Assembly (NCBI GenBank): GCA_041687675.1
Contig: JAWLBM010000005.1
Coordinates: 62,001-126,000 of the forward strand
DNA: 64,000 nt
Direction of reading: 5' to 3'
Origin: JAWLBM01 sp041687675
Lineage (GTDB): Bacteria; Pseudomonadota; Alphaproteobacteria; Rhizobiales; Pleomorphomonadaceae
The first letter of the stretch is position 1, and every line of letters starts with the position of its first letter. Shown here in pieces: positions 16,540-26,699 of the stretch. A program made the position numbers and the translations under genes. Below the pieces are notes generated by a model. That model searched no databases, had not been told where the DNA came from, and saw nothing but the letters and a program-made list of their open reading frames with translations.

Positions 16540-16733
16540 CCGGCGGGAAGGACACGCCCCCGCAACTCTGTCGCTTTTCGTCGATTACGGATACGGCTTG
16601 GTAACCATGCCGGGTCTCCAATCCTGCGACCGGCTGCCGCGCCACGCGTCGGCCGCGGCGAATCGCAGTCCGGTCCGTGTCGGGATCGCCGAGCGGCAGG
16701 AGAGCACCGGTGGGTGAAGGAGGCGCGAGCCTG

Positions 16734-18479
16734 ATGGCATGGGACCAGGTCAGCGGGTCGACCCGCCTCCTGTCGCACGCCGCGGGCGTGGCGCTCCGGC
16801 GCGCCGTGGTGTCGCTGGAGACCGGTCCCTTCTCGCGCTGGCGCTGGCCCGGCCCGACCCCCGAGCGGCTGGTGATCGCGCCGCAGGACATCCGCACCGC
16901 CGACCCGACCCTTGCCGCCGACATCTACGGCGGCATCTTCGCCTTCGCCGGGCAGATCGTCGAGACCGGCGGCCGCTCGCCCTTCGATGTCGCGCCGCCG
17001 TCGCCGGCCTGGGCCCGGCAGCTGCACGGCTTCGCCTGGCTGCGCCACCTGCGGGCCGCCGACGGGGCGCTGACCCGCCAGAACGCGCGGGCGCTGGTGG
17101 CGGACTGGGTCGCCCAGGAGGCCAAGGCGCCGCGCGAGGCCTTCGAGCCGGAGGTGCTGGCGCGCCGGGTGCTCGCCTGGATCACCCAGTCGCCGCTGAT
17201 CCTGGAGGAGGCCGACCGCGCCTTCTACCGCAAGTTCCTGCGCTCGCTGGTGCGCCAGGTCCGCCGGCTGAGGGTGCGCTTCCTCGATGCGCCGGACGGC
17301 TGGCCGCGCCTCCTCTCGGCGATCGCCGTCGCCGAGGCGGCCCTGTCGATGGACGGCCAGTCCCGGCTGATCCGCCAGGCGACGCAGCGGCTCGACGCCG
17401 AACTCGACCGACAGGTCCTGCCCGACGGCGGCCACGCGAGCCGCAACCCGGCCGTCGTGCTCGAACTCCTCACCGAGCTGCTGCCGCTGAAGCAGGCCTA
17501 TGCCGCGCGCGGCATAGGCCCGTCCGCCTCGCTGCTCGGCGCGGTGGACCGGATGATGCCGATGCTGCGCTTCTTCCGCCACGCCGACGGAGCCTTCGCC
17601 CAGTTCAACGGCATGGGCGCCACGCCCGCCGACCAGCTCGCCACCGTCCTTGCCCATGACGACGCCCGCGGCCACCCGGTGCAGAACGCGGTGCACAGCG
17701 GCTACCAACGCGTCGATGCCGGCGGCGTGGTGCTGCTGGTGGACGTCGGCGGCCCGCCGCCGCTCGGCCTCAGTGCCACCGCCCACGCCGGCTTCCTGTC
17801 CTTCGAGCTGTCCAGCGGGGGAAGCCGCTTCATCGTCAACTGCGGCACCGTCGAGGACGACGAGCGCTGGCGGCAGCTGGCGCGCGCCACCGCGGCCCAC
17901 TCGACGGTGACCGTGGAGGACACCTCCTCGGCGCGCTTCATCCAGGCCGACCGGCTGCGCCGCCGGCTGGGGACGCTGATGCTGCCCGGCCCCACCGAGG
18001 TGCTCGCGGTGCGCGAGGAGCGCGACGGCGGCATCGCCGTCACCGGCCGGCACGACGGCTATGAAAGGCCGTTCGGCTTCGTCCACCAGCGCAGCCTGCA
18101 TCTCTCCGACGACGGCGACCACCTGGTCGGGTCGGACCGGCTGATCGCGTCCGGGCGCGGGCGGCAGAAGGACCGCTTCGCCATCCGCTTCCACGTCCAC
18201 CCGGCGATCCGGGCGACGCGCACGGCGGGCGGCGACATCCTGCTGGTCGCCCCGGACGGCGAGGCCTGGACCTTCTCCTGCCCGATGATCGAGCCCGAAC
18301 TCGCCGAGAGCATCTTCCTCTCGGCGGTGCACGGGCGGCGCCGCTCGGCGCAGATCGTGGTGCAGGGGCGCGCCCGGGTGACGCCGGAGGTGAACTGGAC
18401 GCTGACCCGCACCGCCCGCGGCCGCGGGCAGCGGGCCGCCCGCGGCCGCGAGGGCGGCGGCGCCGACCTGTTCGACTGA
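16734..18479 (+). CDS. Heparinase II/III-family protein
   Basis: This 581-residue protein has an N-terminal (alpha/alpha) barrel region and a C-terminal beta-rich heparinase II/III-like domain (GGVVLLVDVGGPPPLGLSATAHAGFLSFELSSG through RFIVNCG and AHSTVTVEDTSSARF). Family members cleave uronic-acid polysaccharides, but this alphaproteobacterial subgroup is conserved between rsmB and purH and its substrate is not established. No signal peptide is evident at the ATG at 16734; SD AAGGAGG lies 11 bases upstream. An in-frame upstream start at 16677 would add little of note. Confidence 0.85.
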   Translation: MAWDQVSGSTRLLSHAAGVALRRAVVSLETGPFSRWRWPGPTPERLVIAPQDIRTADPTLAADIYGGIFAFAGQIVETGGRSPFDVAPPSPAWARQLHGFAWLRHLRAADGALTRQNARALVADWVAQEAKAPREAFEPEVLARRVLAWITQSPLILEEADRAFYRKFLRSLVRQVRRLRVRFLDAPDGWPRLLSAIAVAEAALSMDGQSRLIRQATQRLDAELDRQVLPDGGHASRNPAVVLELLTELLPLKQAYAARGIGPSASLLGAVDRMMPMLRFFRHADGAFAQFNGMGATPADQLATVLAHDDARGHPVQNAVHSGYQRVDAGGVVLLVDVGGPPPLGLSATAHAGFLSFELSSGGSRFIVNCGTVEDDERWRQLARATAAHSTVTVEDTSSARFIQADRLRRRLGTLMLPGPTEVLAVREERDGGIAVTGRHDGYERPFGFVHQRSLHLSDDGDHLVGSDRLIASGRGRQKDRFAIRFHVHPAIRATRTAGGDILLVAPDGEAWTFSCPMIEPELAESIFLSAVHGRRRSAQIVVQGRARVTPEVNWTLTRTARGRGQRAARGREGGGADLFD

Positions 18480-18567
18480 CGCCGGGCAGTCATTCCTTCG
18501 GGGCGGTTCCGCCCGACCCGGTTCCGTGCTATCGGCCCGCCATCCCATCCGACCGACGGAGATGCCG

Positions 18568-20160
18568 ATGGCCCCCGCAACGCCCCGTATCGCGCCGAGG
18601 CGCGCGCTCCTCTCCGTGTCCGACAAGACGGGCCTCGTCGACTTCGCCCGCGCGCTCGCCGACCGCGGCGTGACGATCCTCACCACCGGCGGCTCGAAGA
18701 AGACCCTCGCCGACGCCGGCATCGCGGTGACGGAGGTCGCCGACGTCACCGGCTTCCCGGAGATCATGGACGGCCGGGTGAAGACGCTGCATCCGAAGGT
18801 CCATGGCGGCCTGCTCGCCGTCCGCGACGAGCCGTCGCACGCCGAGGCCATGAGGGCGCACGGCATCGAGCCGATCGACATCCTGGTGGTCAACCTCTAC
18901 CCCTTCGAGGCGACCGTGGCCCGCGGCGCCGGCTACGGCGAGACCATCGAGAACATCGACATCGGCGGCCCGGCGATGATCCGCGCGGCGGCGAAGAACC
19001 ACGCCTGGACGACCGTGGTGGTCGAGCCCTCCGACTACGCGGGCCTTCTTCAGGAGATCGACGCCGGCGGCATCACCTTTGAGACGCGGCGCCGCCTCGC
19101 CGCCAAGGCCTACGCCCGCACCGCCGCCTATGACGCGGCCATCTCGGCCTGGTTCACGGGCGTTCTCGGCGGCGAGACCGGCGACTTCATGGCCGTCGGC
19201 GGCCGGCTCGCCGAGGAGATGCGCTACGGCGAGAACCCGCACCAGTGGGCGCGCTTCTACGCCACCGGCGAGCGGCGCGCCGGCGTCGCCACCGCGCGGC
19301 AGCTGCAGGGCAAGCAGCTCTCCTACAACAACATCAACGACACCGACGCCGCCTACGAACTGGTCGCCGAATTCGACCCGGCCGAGAGCGCGACGGTGGC
19401 GATCATCAAGCACGCCAACCCGTGCGGGGTGGCGACCGGCGCCAGCCTCGAGGAGGCCTACGCCCGCGCCCTCGCCTGCGACCCGGTGTCGGCCTTCGGC
19501 GGCATCGTGGCGCTCAACCGCACGCTCGACGCGGCGGCGGCGCGGCGGATCGTCGAGGTCTTCACCGAGGTGATCATCGCGCCGGACGCGACGGAGGAAG
19601 CGGCGGCGATCGTCGCCGCGAAGAAGAACCTCCGCCTGCTCCTCGCCGGCGGCCTGCCCGACCCGGCGGCGCCGGGGGTCGCGGTGCGCACGGTCGCCGG
19701 CGGCCTCCTCGTCCAGTCGCGCGACAACGGCCGGGTCGGCCGGGCGGACCTCAAGGTGGTGACGAAGCGCGCGCCCTCGCCGGCGGAGCTCTCCGACATG
19801 CTGTTCGCCTTCCGCGTCGCCAAGCACGTCAAGTCGAACGCCATCGTCTACGTGAAGGGCGGCGCCACCGTCGGCATCGGCGCCGGCCAGATGAGCCGGG
19901 TCGACAGCTCCCGCATCGCCGCCCGCAAGGCGGAGGACGCGGCGGCGGCGGCCGGCTCGGGCGAGGTGTGGACCCGCGGCGCGGTGGTCGCCTCCGACGC
20001 CTTCTTCCCCTTCGCCGACGGGCTCCAGGCCGCGGTGGAGGCGGGCGCGACGGCGGTGATCCAGCCGGGCGGCTCGGTGCGCGACGACGAGGTCATCGCG
20101 GCGGCGGACGCCGCGGGCCTCGCGATGGTGTTCACGGGGATGCGGCATTTCCGCCACTGA
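18568..20160 (+). CDS. purH: Bifunctional AICAR transformylase / IMP cyclohydrolase
   Basis: This 530-residue enzyme carries out the last two steps of IMP synthesis. The N-terminal cyclohydrolase (MGS-like) domain shows RALLSVSDKTGLVDFARAL, GGSKKTLADAGI and GRVKTLHPKVHGGLLAVRD. The transformylase domain shows ENPHQWARFY, KQLSYNNINDTDAAYELV, HANPCGVATG and CDPVSAFGGIVALN. ATG 18568 is preferred over ATG 18562 because CGGAG ends at 18561. Its last 29 bases overlap the 3' end of the convergent MFS gene. Confidence 0.97.
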   Translation: MAPATPRIAPRRALLSVSDKTGLVDFARALADRGVTILTTGGSKKTLADAGIAVTEVADVTGFPEIMDGRVKTLHPKVHGGLLAVRDEPSHAEAMRAHGIEPIDILVVNLYPFEATVARGAGYGETIENIDIGGPAMIRAAAKNHAWTTVVVEPSDYAGLLQEIDAGGITFETRRRLAAKAYARTAAYDAAISAWFTGVLGGETGDFMAVGGRLAEEMRYGENPHQWARFYATGERRAGVATARQLQGKQLSYNNINDTDAAYELVAEFDPAESATVAIIKHANPCGVATGASLEEAYARALACDPVSAFGGIVALNRTLDAAAARRIVEVFTEVIIAPDATEEAAAIVAAKKNLRLLLAGGLPDPAAPGVAVRTVAGGLLVQSRDNGRVGRADLKVVTKRAPSPAELSDMLFAFRVAKHVKSNAIVYVKGGATVGIGAGQMSRVDSSRIAARKAEDAAAAAGSGEVWTRGAVVASDAFFPFADGLQAAVEAGATAVIQPGGSVRDDEVIAAADAAGLAMVFTGMRHFRH

Positions 20161-21574
20161 CGCCGTCGGCCGGCGCCCGGGGCGGCGTCTTCACCATCGA
20201 CAAGAGGGCGAAGCCGACGGCGAAGAAGGCGACCAGCGGCAGGACGCCGGCCCGCTGGCTGTCGGTGAGGTCGGTGACGAAGCCGACCGTCAGCGGGCCG
20301 AGGAAGCTGGTGATCTTGCCGGTGAGGGCGAACAGGCCGAAGAACTGGGTGATCTTGCCCGGCGGCGCGAGCCGGCAGAGCAGCGAGCGCGAGGCCGCCT
20401 GCACCGGCCCGGCGGCGAAGCCGATCAGCCCGGCGAGGACGAGAAGCGCCTGCTCCGGCGCGCTGGCAAAGAAGCCGTCGCCCTCGACGGCCGGCTCGGC
20501 GGGAAAGACGAGGAACAGCGAATCGCGGTCGAGCGAGGCGATCGCGGCGGCGGAGAAGCCGAGCAGCACGAGGGAGCCGCTCACCACGCGCTTGGCGCCG
20601 ATCCGGTCGTCGAGCCGGCCGCCGAGCAGCGCCCCGACGGTGCCGGTGATCGTCAGCAGGACGCCGAACAGCCCGACCTCCACGGTGGTCCAGCCGAACA
20701 CGCCCGCGGCATAGACGCCGCCGAAGGCGAACAGGGCGATGAGGCCGTCCGTGTAGATCATGTTGGCGGCGAGGAAGATCGCGACGTTCCGCTGGCCGCG
20801 GATGTGGGTGAAGGTGTCCTTGACCTTCAGGGCCCCCTCCCGCAGCGCCTCGCCAAGGGGCGCCGCCCGGCCGACGTCCGGGGTGAACAGGAACATCGGC
20901 GTTGCGAAGACGAGGAACCAGACGGCGGCGAACGGCCCGGCGATGCGGTCGCCCTGGCGCGTCTCAGGGTCGAGGCCGAACAGCGGCTCGAGGCCGACCA
21001 GCGTCCGCCCGGTATCCGGATCGGCGGCGAGGAGGCCAAGCGTCAGCAGCAGCGAGACGAGACCGCCGGCGTAGCCGATCGCCCAGCCGGTGCCGGAGAG
21101 CCGGCCGAGCCGGTCCTCTGGCACGAGCGTCGGCATCATCGCGTTGTTGAAGATGGTGGCGTACTCGACCCCGACGGTGCCGACGGCGAAGGCGACGAGG
21201 GCGAGCGGGATCGCGAAGGGCGCGCCCGGCGCGACGAACCACAGCGCCGCCGATCCCAGCATCATCATGCCGCCAAAGGCGGCGATCCACGGCTTGCGCG
21301 AGCCGGCCGCGTCGGCGACGGCGCCGAGGAAGGGGGCGGTCAGGGCGATCAGAAGCCCCGCCGCCGCGGTGGCGTAGCCCCACAGCGCCTGCCCTTCGGC
21401 CGCCGTCTCCGCCACCGCCGAGGCGAAGTAGGGGGCGAAGACGAAGGTGGTCACCAGGGTGAAGAAGGGCTGGGTGGAGCAGTCGAACAGCAGCCAGCCG
21501 AGGATGCCCGGGCGGCCGGCATAGACGACGGGCGTCGTCGCGGCGGGCGCATCGGGCGACGGCACGATGGTCAA
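20132..21574 (-). CDS. MFS transporter, UMF1/Atg22-like
   Basis: This permease of about 480 residues has 12 predicted helices. WLLFDCSTQPFFTLVTTFVFAPYF near the N-terminus, DAAGSRKPWIAAFG and EYATIFNNAMMPTLVPEDRLGRLSGTGWAIGYAGG are hallmarks of the UMF1 (unknown major facilitator) family, related to yeast Atg22 amino-acid effluxers. No ATG is well placed: a TTG at 21574 has GGGGGA six bases upstream, and a GTG at 21565 is the alternative. The 3' end runs 29 bases into purH. The substrate is unknown. Confidence 0.82.
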   Translation of the reverse strand: MTIVPSPDAPAATTPVVYAGRPGILGWLLFDCSTQPFFTLVTTFVFAPYFASAVAETAAEGQALWGYATAAAGLLIALTAPFLGAVADAAGSRKPWIAAFGGMMMLGSAALWFVAPGAPFAIPLALVAFAVGTVGVEYATIFNNAMMPTLVPEDRLGRLSGTGWAIGYAGGLVSLLLTLGLLAADPDTGRTLVGLEPLFGLDPETRQGDRIAGPFAAVWFLVFATPMFLFTPDVGRAAPLGEALREGALKVKDTFTHIRGQRNVAIFLAANMIYTDGLIALFAFGGVYAAGVFGWTTVEVGLFGVLLTITGTVGALLGGRLDDRIGAKRVVSGSLVLLGFSAAAIASLDRDSLFLVFPAEPAVEGDGFFASAPEQALLVLAGLIGFAAGPVQAASRSLLCRLAPPGKITQFFGLFALTGKITSFLGPLTVGFVTDLTDSQRAGVLPLVAFFAVGFALLSMVKTPPRAPADGVSGGNAASP

Positions 21575-21668
21575 GCGAAGTCCCCCGAACGCTGGCCGGA
21601 TCCGCCGCCGAGGGGACACGAGAACCGCCGCTCATGCAAGTGCGGCGATTGGGGCGGGCCGCCCTCCG

Positions 21669-24600
21669 TCAGCTCGCCGCGAGGTCCCCCAGGAGCCCCG
21701 CGGCGACGGTGAACCGGGCCACCGTCGGGTCGCCCTGGAGCAGGCCCGAGATGGTGCCGAGGGTGCGCTCGGCATCCGCCCGCCGCGGCGCCAGCCAGGC
21801 GGCCACCCCCTTCTCGCCGTCGCGGGCCACTTCGATCGAGATCCGCCGCTGCGCCTCGGCGAGGGTCCGCCGGGCCCGGTCGAGAGCGAGGCCGTCGAAG
21901 TAGTCGCGCGGGTGCAGCCCGCGGGCGAGCCGGTCGATGGCGTCGAAGCGGAAGGCGGTGGCTACCTCCGCGCTGGCGCCCGCCGCCACCGGGATCGGCC
22001 GCCCGGCCGTCTCGGCGACCAGGATGACGTCCAGCGCCTCCAGCTCCATCCGCAGGCCGGAGAGGCGGACGGCGAGGTCGTGCGGCACGCCGGCAGCCGA
22101 CAGTTCGGCGGTGTCGCCCGCAAGCGACGTGTCCGCCGTGCGGTCCGCCATCCAGGCGCGGTAGGCGCCGATGCCGCCCTCGAAGCGGGCGATGGTGGCG
22201 TCGAGCCCGCCGTCCAGCACCGCGTTGCGCAGCAGCCAGAGCGAGGCCCCGAGCAGCACGTCCTGCACCCGGCCGTAGAGGTCGAGCTGCAGCTTGCCCG
22301 GGATCTTCGTGTCCAGCGCGTCGATCGCCGCCTCGACGGCGCCGAGCCCGAAGGCCTCGGTCGCGGCGATGTAGGCGCGGGCGATGTCGCCCATGCCGGC
22401 CCCCGACTGGTCGGCCATGCGGATCACGTAGGTCGGCCCGCCGCGGTTGACCATCCCGTTGGCGAGCACGGTGGAGACGATCTCCCGGCGCAGCCGGTGG
22501 GCGCGGATGTCGTCGAGGTAGGGCCCGCGCATCTCCCGCGGGAAATAGCGGACGAGGGCGTCCTCCAGCCAGGGCTCGTCCGGCACGTCCGTGGCGACGA
22601 GGTCGTCGAAGAGGACGATCTTGGCGTAGGCCATCAGAACGCCGATCTCCGACCGCGTCAGCGGCTGGCCGGCCTTCTCCCGGCGGGCGAGGGCGGCCTC
22701 GTCGGGCAGGGTCTCGACGTGGCGGTCGAGCAGGCCGCGGCCCTCCAGCCACTGCATCAGCCGCCGCTGGTAGCCGAAGTCCTCGAAGCCATGGCGCTCG
22801 GCCAGCGAGACGCAGAGCGTCTGCCGGTAGTTGTTGGCGAGGACGAGGCGCTCCACCTCCGGGGTCATCCCGGCGAGGAGTTCGTTGCGGTCCGGGATCG
22901 AAAGGCGGCCGGCGCGGACGGCGCGGCCGAGGGCGATCTTGATGTTCACCTCCACGTCGGAGGAGTTGACCCCGGCGGAGTTGTCGACCGCGTCGGAGTT
23001 GGCCCGCCCGCCGGCGAGGCCGTAGGCGATGCGCGCCTTCTGCGTCATGCCGAGGTTGGCGCCCTCGCCGACCACCCTCGCCCTGAGGCCGCCGGCGGTG
23101 ATGCGGATCGCATCGTTGGCCTTGTCCCCCACTTCGGCGTCGGTCTCGTCGTCGGCGCGCACATAGGTGCCGATGCCGCCGAACCACATCAGGTCGACCG
23201 GCGCCCTCAGGATCGCGCTCATCACCTCCTGCGGCGTCGTGCGGGCCTTGGCGAAGCCGAGCGCGGCCTGCGCCTCCGGCGACAGGGTGAGCGACTTCGC
23301 CGAGCGGGAGAAGACGCCACCGCCGGCCGAGATCCGGGTGCGGTCATAGTCGTTCCAGGACGAGCGCGGCAGCGCGAACAGCCGCCGCCGCTCCTGAAGG
23401 CCGATGTCTGGATCCGGGTTCGGGTCGATGAAGATGTCGCGGTGGTCGAAGGCGGCGACGAGGCGGATGGCCGGCGACAGCAGCATGCCGTTGCCGAAAA
23501 CGTCGCCGGACATGTCGCCGACGCCGGCGACGGTGAAGGGCGTCGCCTGGATGTCGATGTCCATCTCGCGGAAGTGCCGCTTCACCGCCTCCCAGGCGCC
23601 GCGGGCGGTGATGCCCATCTTCTTGTGGTCGTAGCCCGCCGAGCCGCCCGAGGCGAAGGCGTCGGAGAGCCAGAAGCCGTGGGCGTCGGAGATGGCGTTG
23701 GCGGTGTCGGAGAAGGTCGCCGTGCCCTTGTCGGCGGCGACGACGAGATACGGGTCGTCGCCGTCGTGGCGCACCGTCCTCTCCGGCGGCACGATCCGGT
23801 CGCCCTCGATGTTGTCGGTGAGCTCGAGCAAGGTGGAGACGAAGGTCTTGTAGGCCTCGGTGCCCTCGCGGAAGACCTCGTCGCGGCTGCCGCCGGCCGG
23901 CAGGCGCTTGGGGAAGAAGCCGCCCTTGGCGCCGACGGGCACGATCACCGCGTTCTTCACCTGTTGCGCCTTGACGAGGCCGAGCACCTCGGTGCGGAAG
24001 TCCTGCGGCCGGTCGGACCAGCGCAGGCCGCCGCGCGCCACCGGGCCGAAGCGCAGGTGCACGCCCTCCACCCGCGGCGAGTAGACCCACACCTCGGCGA
24101 AGGGCCGCGGCTGCGGCAGGTCGGTCACCTTGTGCGGGTCCAGCTTGAAGGCGATGGTCAGCTTCGGCCGGCCGTCCTCGCCGAGCTGGTAGAAGGTGGT
24201 GCGGTTGGTCGCCTGGACGAGGTTCACCAGCCGGCGGAGGATGGTGTCGTCGTCGAGCGAGGTGACCGCCTCCAGCGCCGCGTCCAGGTCGCCGGCGGCC
24301 TGGGCCTCGGCAAGGGTCCGGTCGCCGCCGAGGTCCGGGTCGAAGCGGGTGTGGAAGAGGGTGAGGATCTGCGCCGCGACCGCCGGATGGCGGTTGATCG
24401 TCTCGGCGATGTAGCCCTGCTCGTAGGGGATGCGCGCCTGCTGCAGGTAGCGCGACAGCGCCCGCAGAACCGCGATCTCCCGCCAGCCGAGCCGGGCGGA
24501 GAGGGCGAGGGCGTTGAGCCGGTCGCTCTCCGCCTCGCCGGTCCACACCGCCATGAACAGCGCCCGCAGCGGCGCGTCGAGCGCGGCAAGGTCCAGGGCT

Positions 24601-26462
24601 TCGCCCGAGGCGGTGGACAGGCGCATGTCGTGGAGGACGATCGGCTCGACGTCGCCGATCTCGAAGGTCTGCTCGTCGATGACCCGGAAGCCCATCGCCT
24701 CCAGCACCGGGACACGCTCGGAGAGCGGCACGCGGCTGCCGCAATTGTAGAGCTTCAGCGCCAGTTCCCCCGGCGCGCCGTCCGAGGGTCGGCGGAAGGC
24801 GATGGTGGTGCGCCGGCTGGCGGCCAGCCGCTCCATCGCGCCGACGTCGGCGAGCGCCTCGGCGGCGGTGTAGCTGTCGCGGTAGGCGGCCGGGAAGGCC
24901 TCCGCCCAGCGCTGGACGACGAGGCTCGCCTTGGCCGCCGGCATCGCCGCCCGCGCGGCCTCCTGGAAGGCGTCGGACCAGTTGCGGACGATCGCCGCGA
25001 CCGCCGCCTCGAGCTCCTGGCGCGCCGGGTCGGGCGTTGCCCCCTCGTCGCGGCCGATGACGAAGTGGATGCGGGTGAGGCTGCCCTCGGGGAAGTGCGG
25101 GTAGAAGGCGGAGACGCGGCCCTGGTAGACGGTGCGCAGGTAGTCGCCGATCCGCATCCGCGTCTCGGTGGAGAAGCGGTCGCGCGGCACGTAGACCAGC
25201 ACCGAGACGAACCGGTCGAACTTGTCGCGGCGGGCGAGCACGCGCACCCTCGGCCGCTCGTCGAGCTGCAGGATCTGGATCGCGAACTCGTAGAGCGTCT
25301 CGTGGTCGATCTGGAACAGGTCGTCGCGCGGATAGCTCTCCAGCACGTTGAGCAGCGCCTTGCCGGAGTGGCTGTTCGGCGCGAAGCCCGCCCGATCCAT
25401 GATCCGGCTCACCTTGTGCCGGAGGAACGGGATCGCGCGGGTCGAGCGGGTGTAGGCGGTGGAGGTGAACAGTCCGACGAGACGGATCTCGCCGGTGAGA
25501 TGGCCGTCGGCGTCGTAGCGCTTCACCCCGACGTAGTCCATGTAGGCGTGGCGGTGGACGCGGCTCTTGACGTTGGCCTTGGTGACGATCAGCGCCTCCG
25601 GCCGGCGCAGGAACTCGCGCACCTCCGGCGTCACCTGGACGAGTTCCTTGCCGCGGCGAAGGATCCGGACCTCCGGGTCGCGCAGCAGGCCGAGGCCGGA
25701 GTCGGGCTTCAGCGCGATCTGGCCGACCTCGCTCTCGGCGCCCATATCGACGTCGTACTCGCGGATGCCGAGGAAGGTGAAGTTGTCCTCCGACAGCCAG
25801 GTCAGGAACTCGATCGCCTCGGCGATCTCGTCCACCGGCAGCGGCGGCGGGTTCTCGCGGTAGTCGGCGATGAGGTCGGTGACCGCCTTGCGCATGGCCG
25901 GCCAGTCCTGCACGGCGGCGCGCACCTCGGTCAGCACGCCGTCGAGCCTCGCCTTCAGCCGCTCGGCCTCGGCGGCGTCCTGCAGCCGCGCGACATGGAT
26001 GTGGACCAGGCTCTCGCGGATGCTGCCCCTGGCGCCGGGCTCGGCGAAGCCGGCGAAGTCGCCCTCGGGGTCGCGGACGAGCGACAGGATCGGGTGGACG
26101 AGCAGCCGCACGTCGACGCCGTGGGCGGTCAGCTCCTGCATGATGCTGTCGACCAGGAACGGCATGTCGTCGTTGAGGATCTCGATCACCGTGATCGCGT
26201 GGTGCGCGTCGCCGGCGATGCCGTGGTCGGGGTTGTAGACGCTCACCCGGTGGTGGCCGACGGTGCGCCGGGCGAGGTCCTTCATCGCCGCGTCGGCGAG
26301 GTCGACCAGTTCGTCCGGGGTGTAGTTGGCGATGTCCTCGCTGGCGCCGCGGGCGAAGAACACGCGAAGGAAGTCGCCGAGCTCGGGCCGCCCGCGGGCG
26401 GTCGCCATCGCGGCGGCGTCGTTGATCCTGGTTTCCTTCACGTGGTCGAACGTGTGCGGCAT
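21669..26462 (-). CDS. gdh: NAD-specific glutamate dehydrogenase, large (180-kDa class)
   Basis: At 1597 residues this is a full-length member of the large GDH class that oxidises glutamate to 2-oxoglutarate and ammonia. It has a long N-terminal ACT/PAS-like regulatory region (YNPDHGIAGDAHHAITVIEILNDDMPFLVDS-type segments), the catalytic centre VARGGLRWSDRPQDFRTEVLGLVKAQQVKNAVIVPVGAKGGF, and the NAD domain around GVGDMSGDVFGNGMLLS and VGEGANLGMTQKARI. The C-terminal helical region is complete. The ATG at 26462 starts at MPHTFDHVKETRIND, which matches the usual family start. It stands alone between the MFS gene and ppa. A 1907-codon open frame on the opposite strand is a composition artefact. 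Confidence 0.96.
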   Translation of the reverse strand: MPHTFDHVKETRINDAAAMATARGRPELGDFLRVFFARGASEDIANYTPDELVDLADAAMKDLARRTVGHHRVSVYNPDHGIAGDAHHAITVIEILNDDMPFLVDSIMQELTAHGVDVRLLVHPILSLVRDPEGDFAGFAEPGARGSIRESLVHIHVARLQDAAEAERLKARLDGVLTEVRAAVQDWPAMRKAVTDLIADYRENPPPLPVDEIAEAIEFLTWLSEDNFTFLGIREYDVDMGAESEVGQIALKPDSGLGLLRDPEVRILRRGKELVQVTPEVREFLRRPEALIVTKANVKSRVHRHAYMDYVGVKRYDADGHLTGEIRLVGLFTSTAYTRSTRAIPFLRHKVSRIMDRAGFAPNSHSGKALLNVLESYPRDDLFQIDHETLYEFAIQILQLDERPRVRVLARRDKFDRFVSVLVYVPRDRFSTETRMRIGDYLRTVYQGRVSAFYPHFPEGSLTRIHFVIGRDEGATPDPARQELEAAVAAIVRNWSDAFQEAARAAMPAAKASLVVQRWAEAFPAAYRDSYTAAEALADVGAMERLAASRRTTIAFRRPSDGAPGELALKLYNCGSRVPLSERVPVLEAMGFRVIDEQTFEIGDVEPIVLHDMRLSTASGEALDLAALDAPLRALFMAVWTGEAESDRLNALALSARLGWREIAVLRALSRYLQQARIPYEQGYIAETINRHPAVAAQILTLFHTRFDPDLGGDRTLAEAQAAGDLDAALEAVTSLDDDTILRRLVNLVQATNRTTFYQLGEDGRPKLTIAFKLDPHKVTDLPQPRPFAEVWVYSPRVEGVHLRFGPVARGGLRWSDRPQDFRTEVLGLVKAQQVKNAVIVPVGAKGGFFPKRLPAGGSRDEVFREGTEAYKTFVSTLLELTDNIEGDRIVPPERTVRHDGDDPYLVVAADKGTATFSDTANAISDAHGFWLSDAFASGGSAGYDHKKMGITARGAWEAVKRHFREMDIDIQATPFTVAGVGDMSGDVFGNGMLLSPAIRLVAAFDHRDIFIDPNPDPDIGLQERRRLFALPRSSWNDYDRTRISAGGGVFSRSAKSLTLSPEAQAALGFAKARTTPQEVMSAILRAPVDLMWFGGIGTYVRADDETDAEVGDKANDAIRITAGGLRARVVGEGANLGMTQKARIAYGLAGGRANSDAVDNSAGVNSSDVEVNIKIALGRAVRAGRLSIPDRNELLAGMTPEVERLVLANNYRQTLCVSLAERHGFEDFGYQRRLMQWLEGRGLLDRHVETLPDEAALARREKAGQPLTRSEIGVLMAYAKIVLFDDLVATDVPDEPWLEDALVRYFPREMRGPYLDDIRAHRLRREIVSTVLANGMVNRGGPTYVIRMADQSGAGMGDIARAYIAATEAFGLGAVEAAIDALDTKIPGKLQLDLYGRVQDVLLGASLWLLRNAVLDGGLDATIARFEGGIGAYRAWMADRTADTSLAGDTAELSAAGVPHDLAVRLSGLRMELEALDVILVAETAGRPIPVAAGASAEVATAFRFDAIDRLARGLHPRDYFDGLALDRARRTLAEAQRRISIEVARDGEKGVAAWLAPRRADAERTLGTISGLLQGDPTVARFTVAAGLLGDLAAS

Positions 26463-26634
26463 CCCGCTCTCTCCCCGGTTTCTCGCCCGATTCGAGGGCG
26501 TCTGTCCCTGCCCCCGTCGGCAGCGTTCTCTTACGCGGAATCCCTTGTGAATTTGCTTGATTTGTTGGTCTGGGACTTCGAATTCCGGAATAGTTGCGCG
26601 GGCGATGGTGGACGGCTCCGGGGCGAAACGCAAA

Positions 26635-26662
26635 CCGCCCCGCCGAGGGTTCGGCGGGGCGG
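26635..26662 (-). terminator. Rho-independent terminator after ppa
   Basis: CCGCCCCGCCGA and TCGGCGGGGCGG form a perfect 12-bp stem around a 4-base loop (26635-26662). On the minus strand it is followed by TTTGCGTTT. It lies 37 bases beyond the ppa stop and separates ppa from the glutamate dehydrogenase gene. Confidence 0.8.
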
Positions 26663-26699
26663 CATTAAGGCGGATGGTCCGGAGGAGCCGGCCGGCGGG

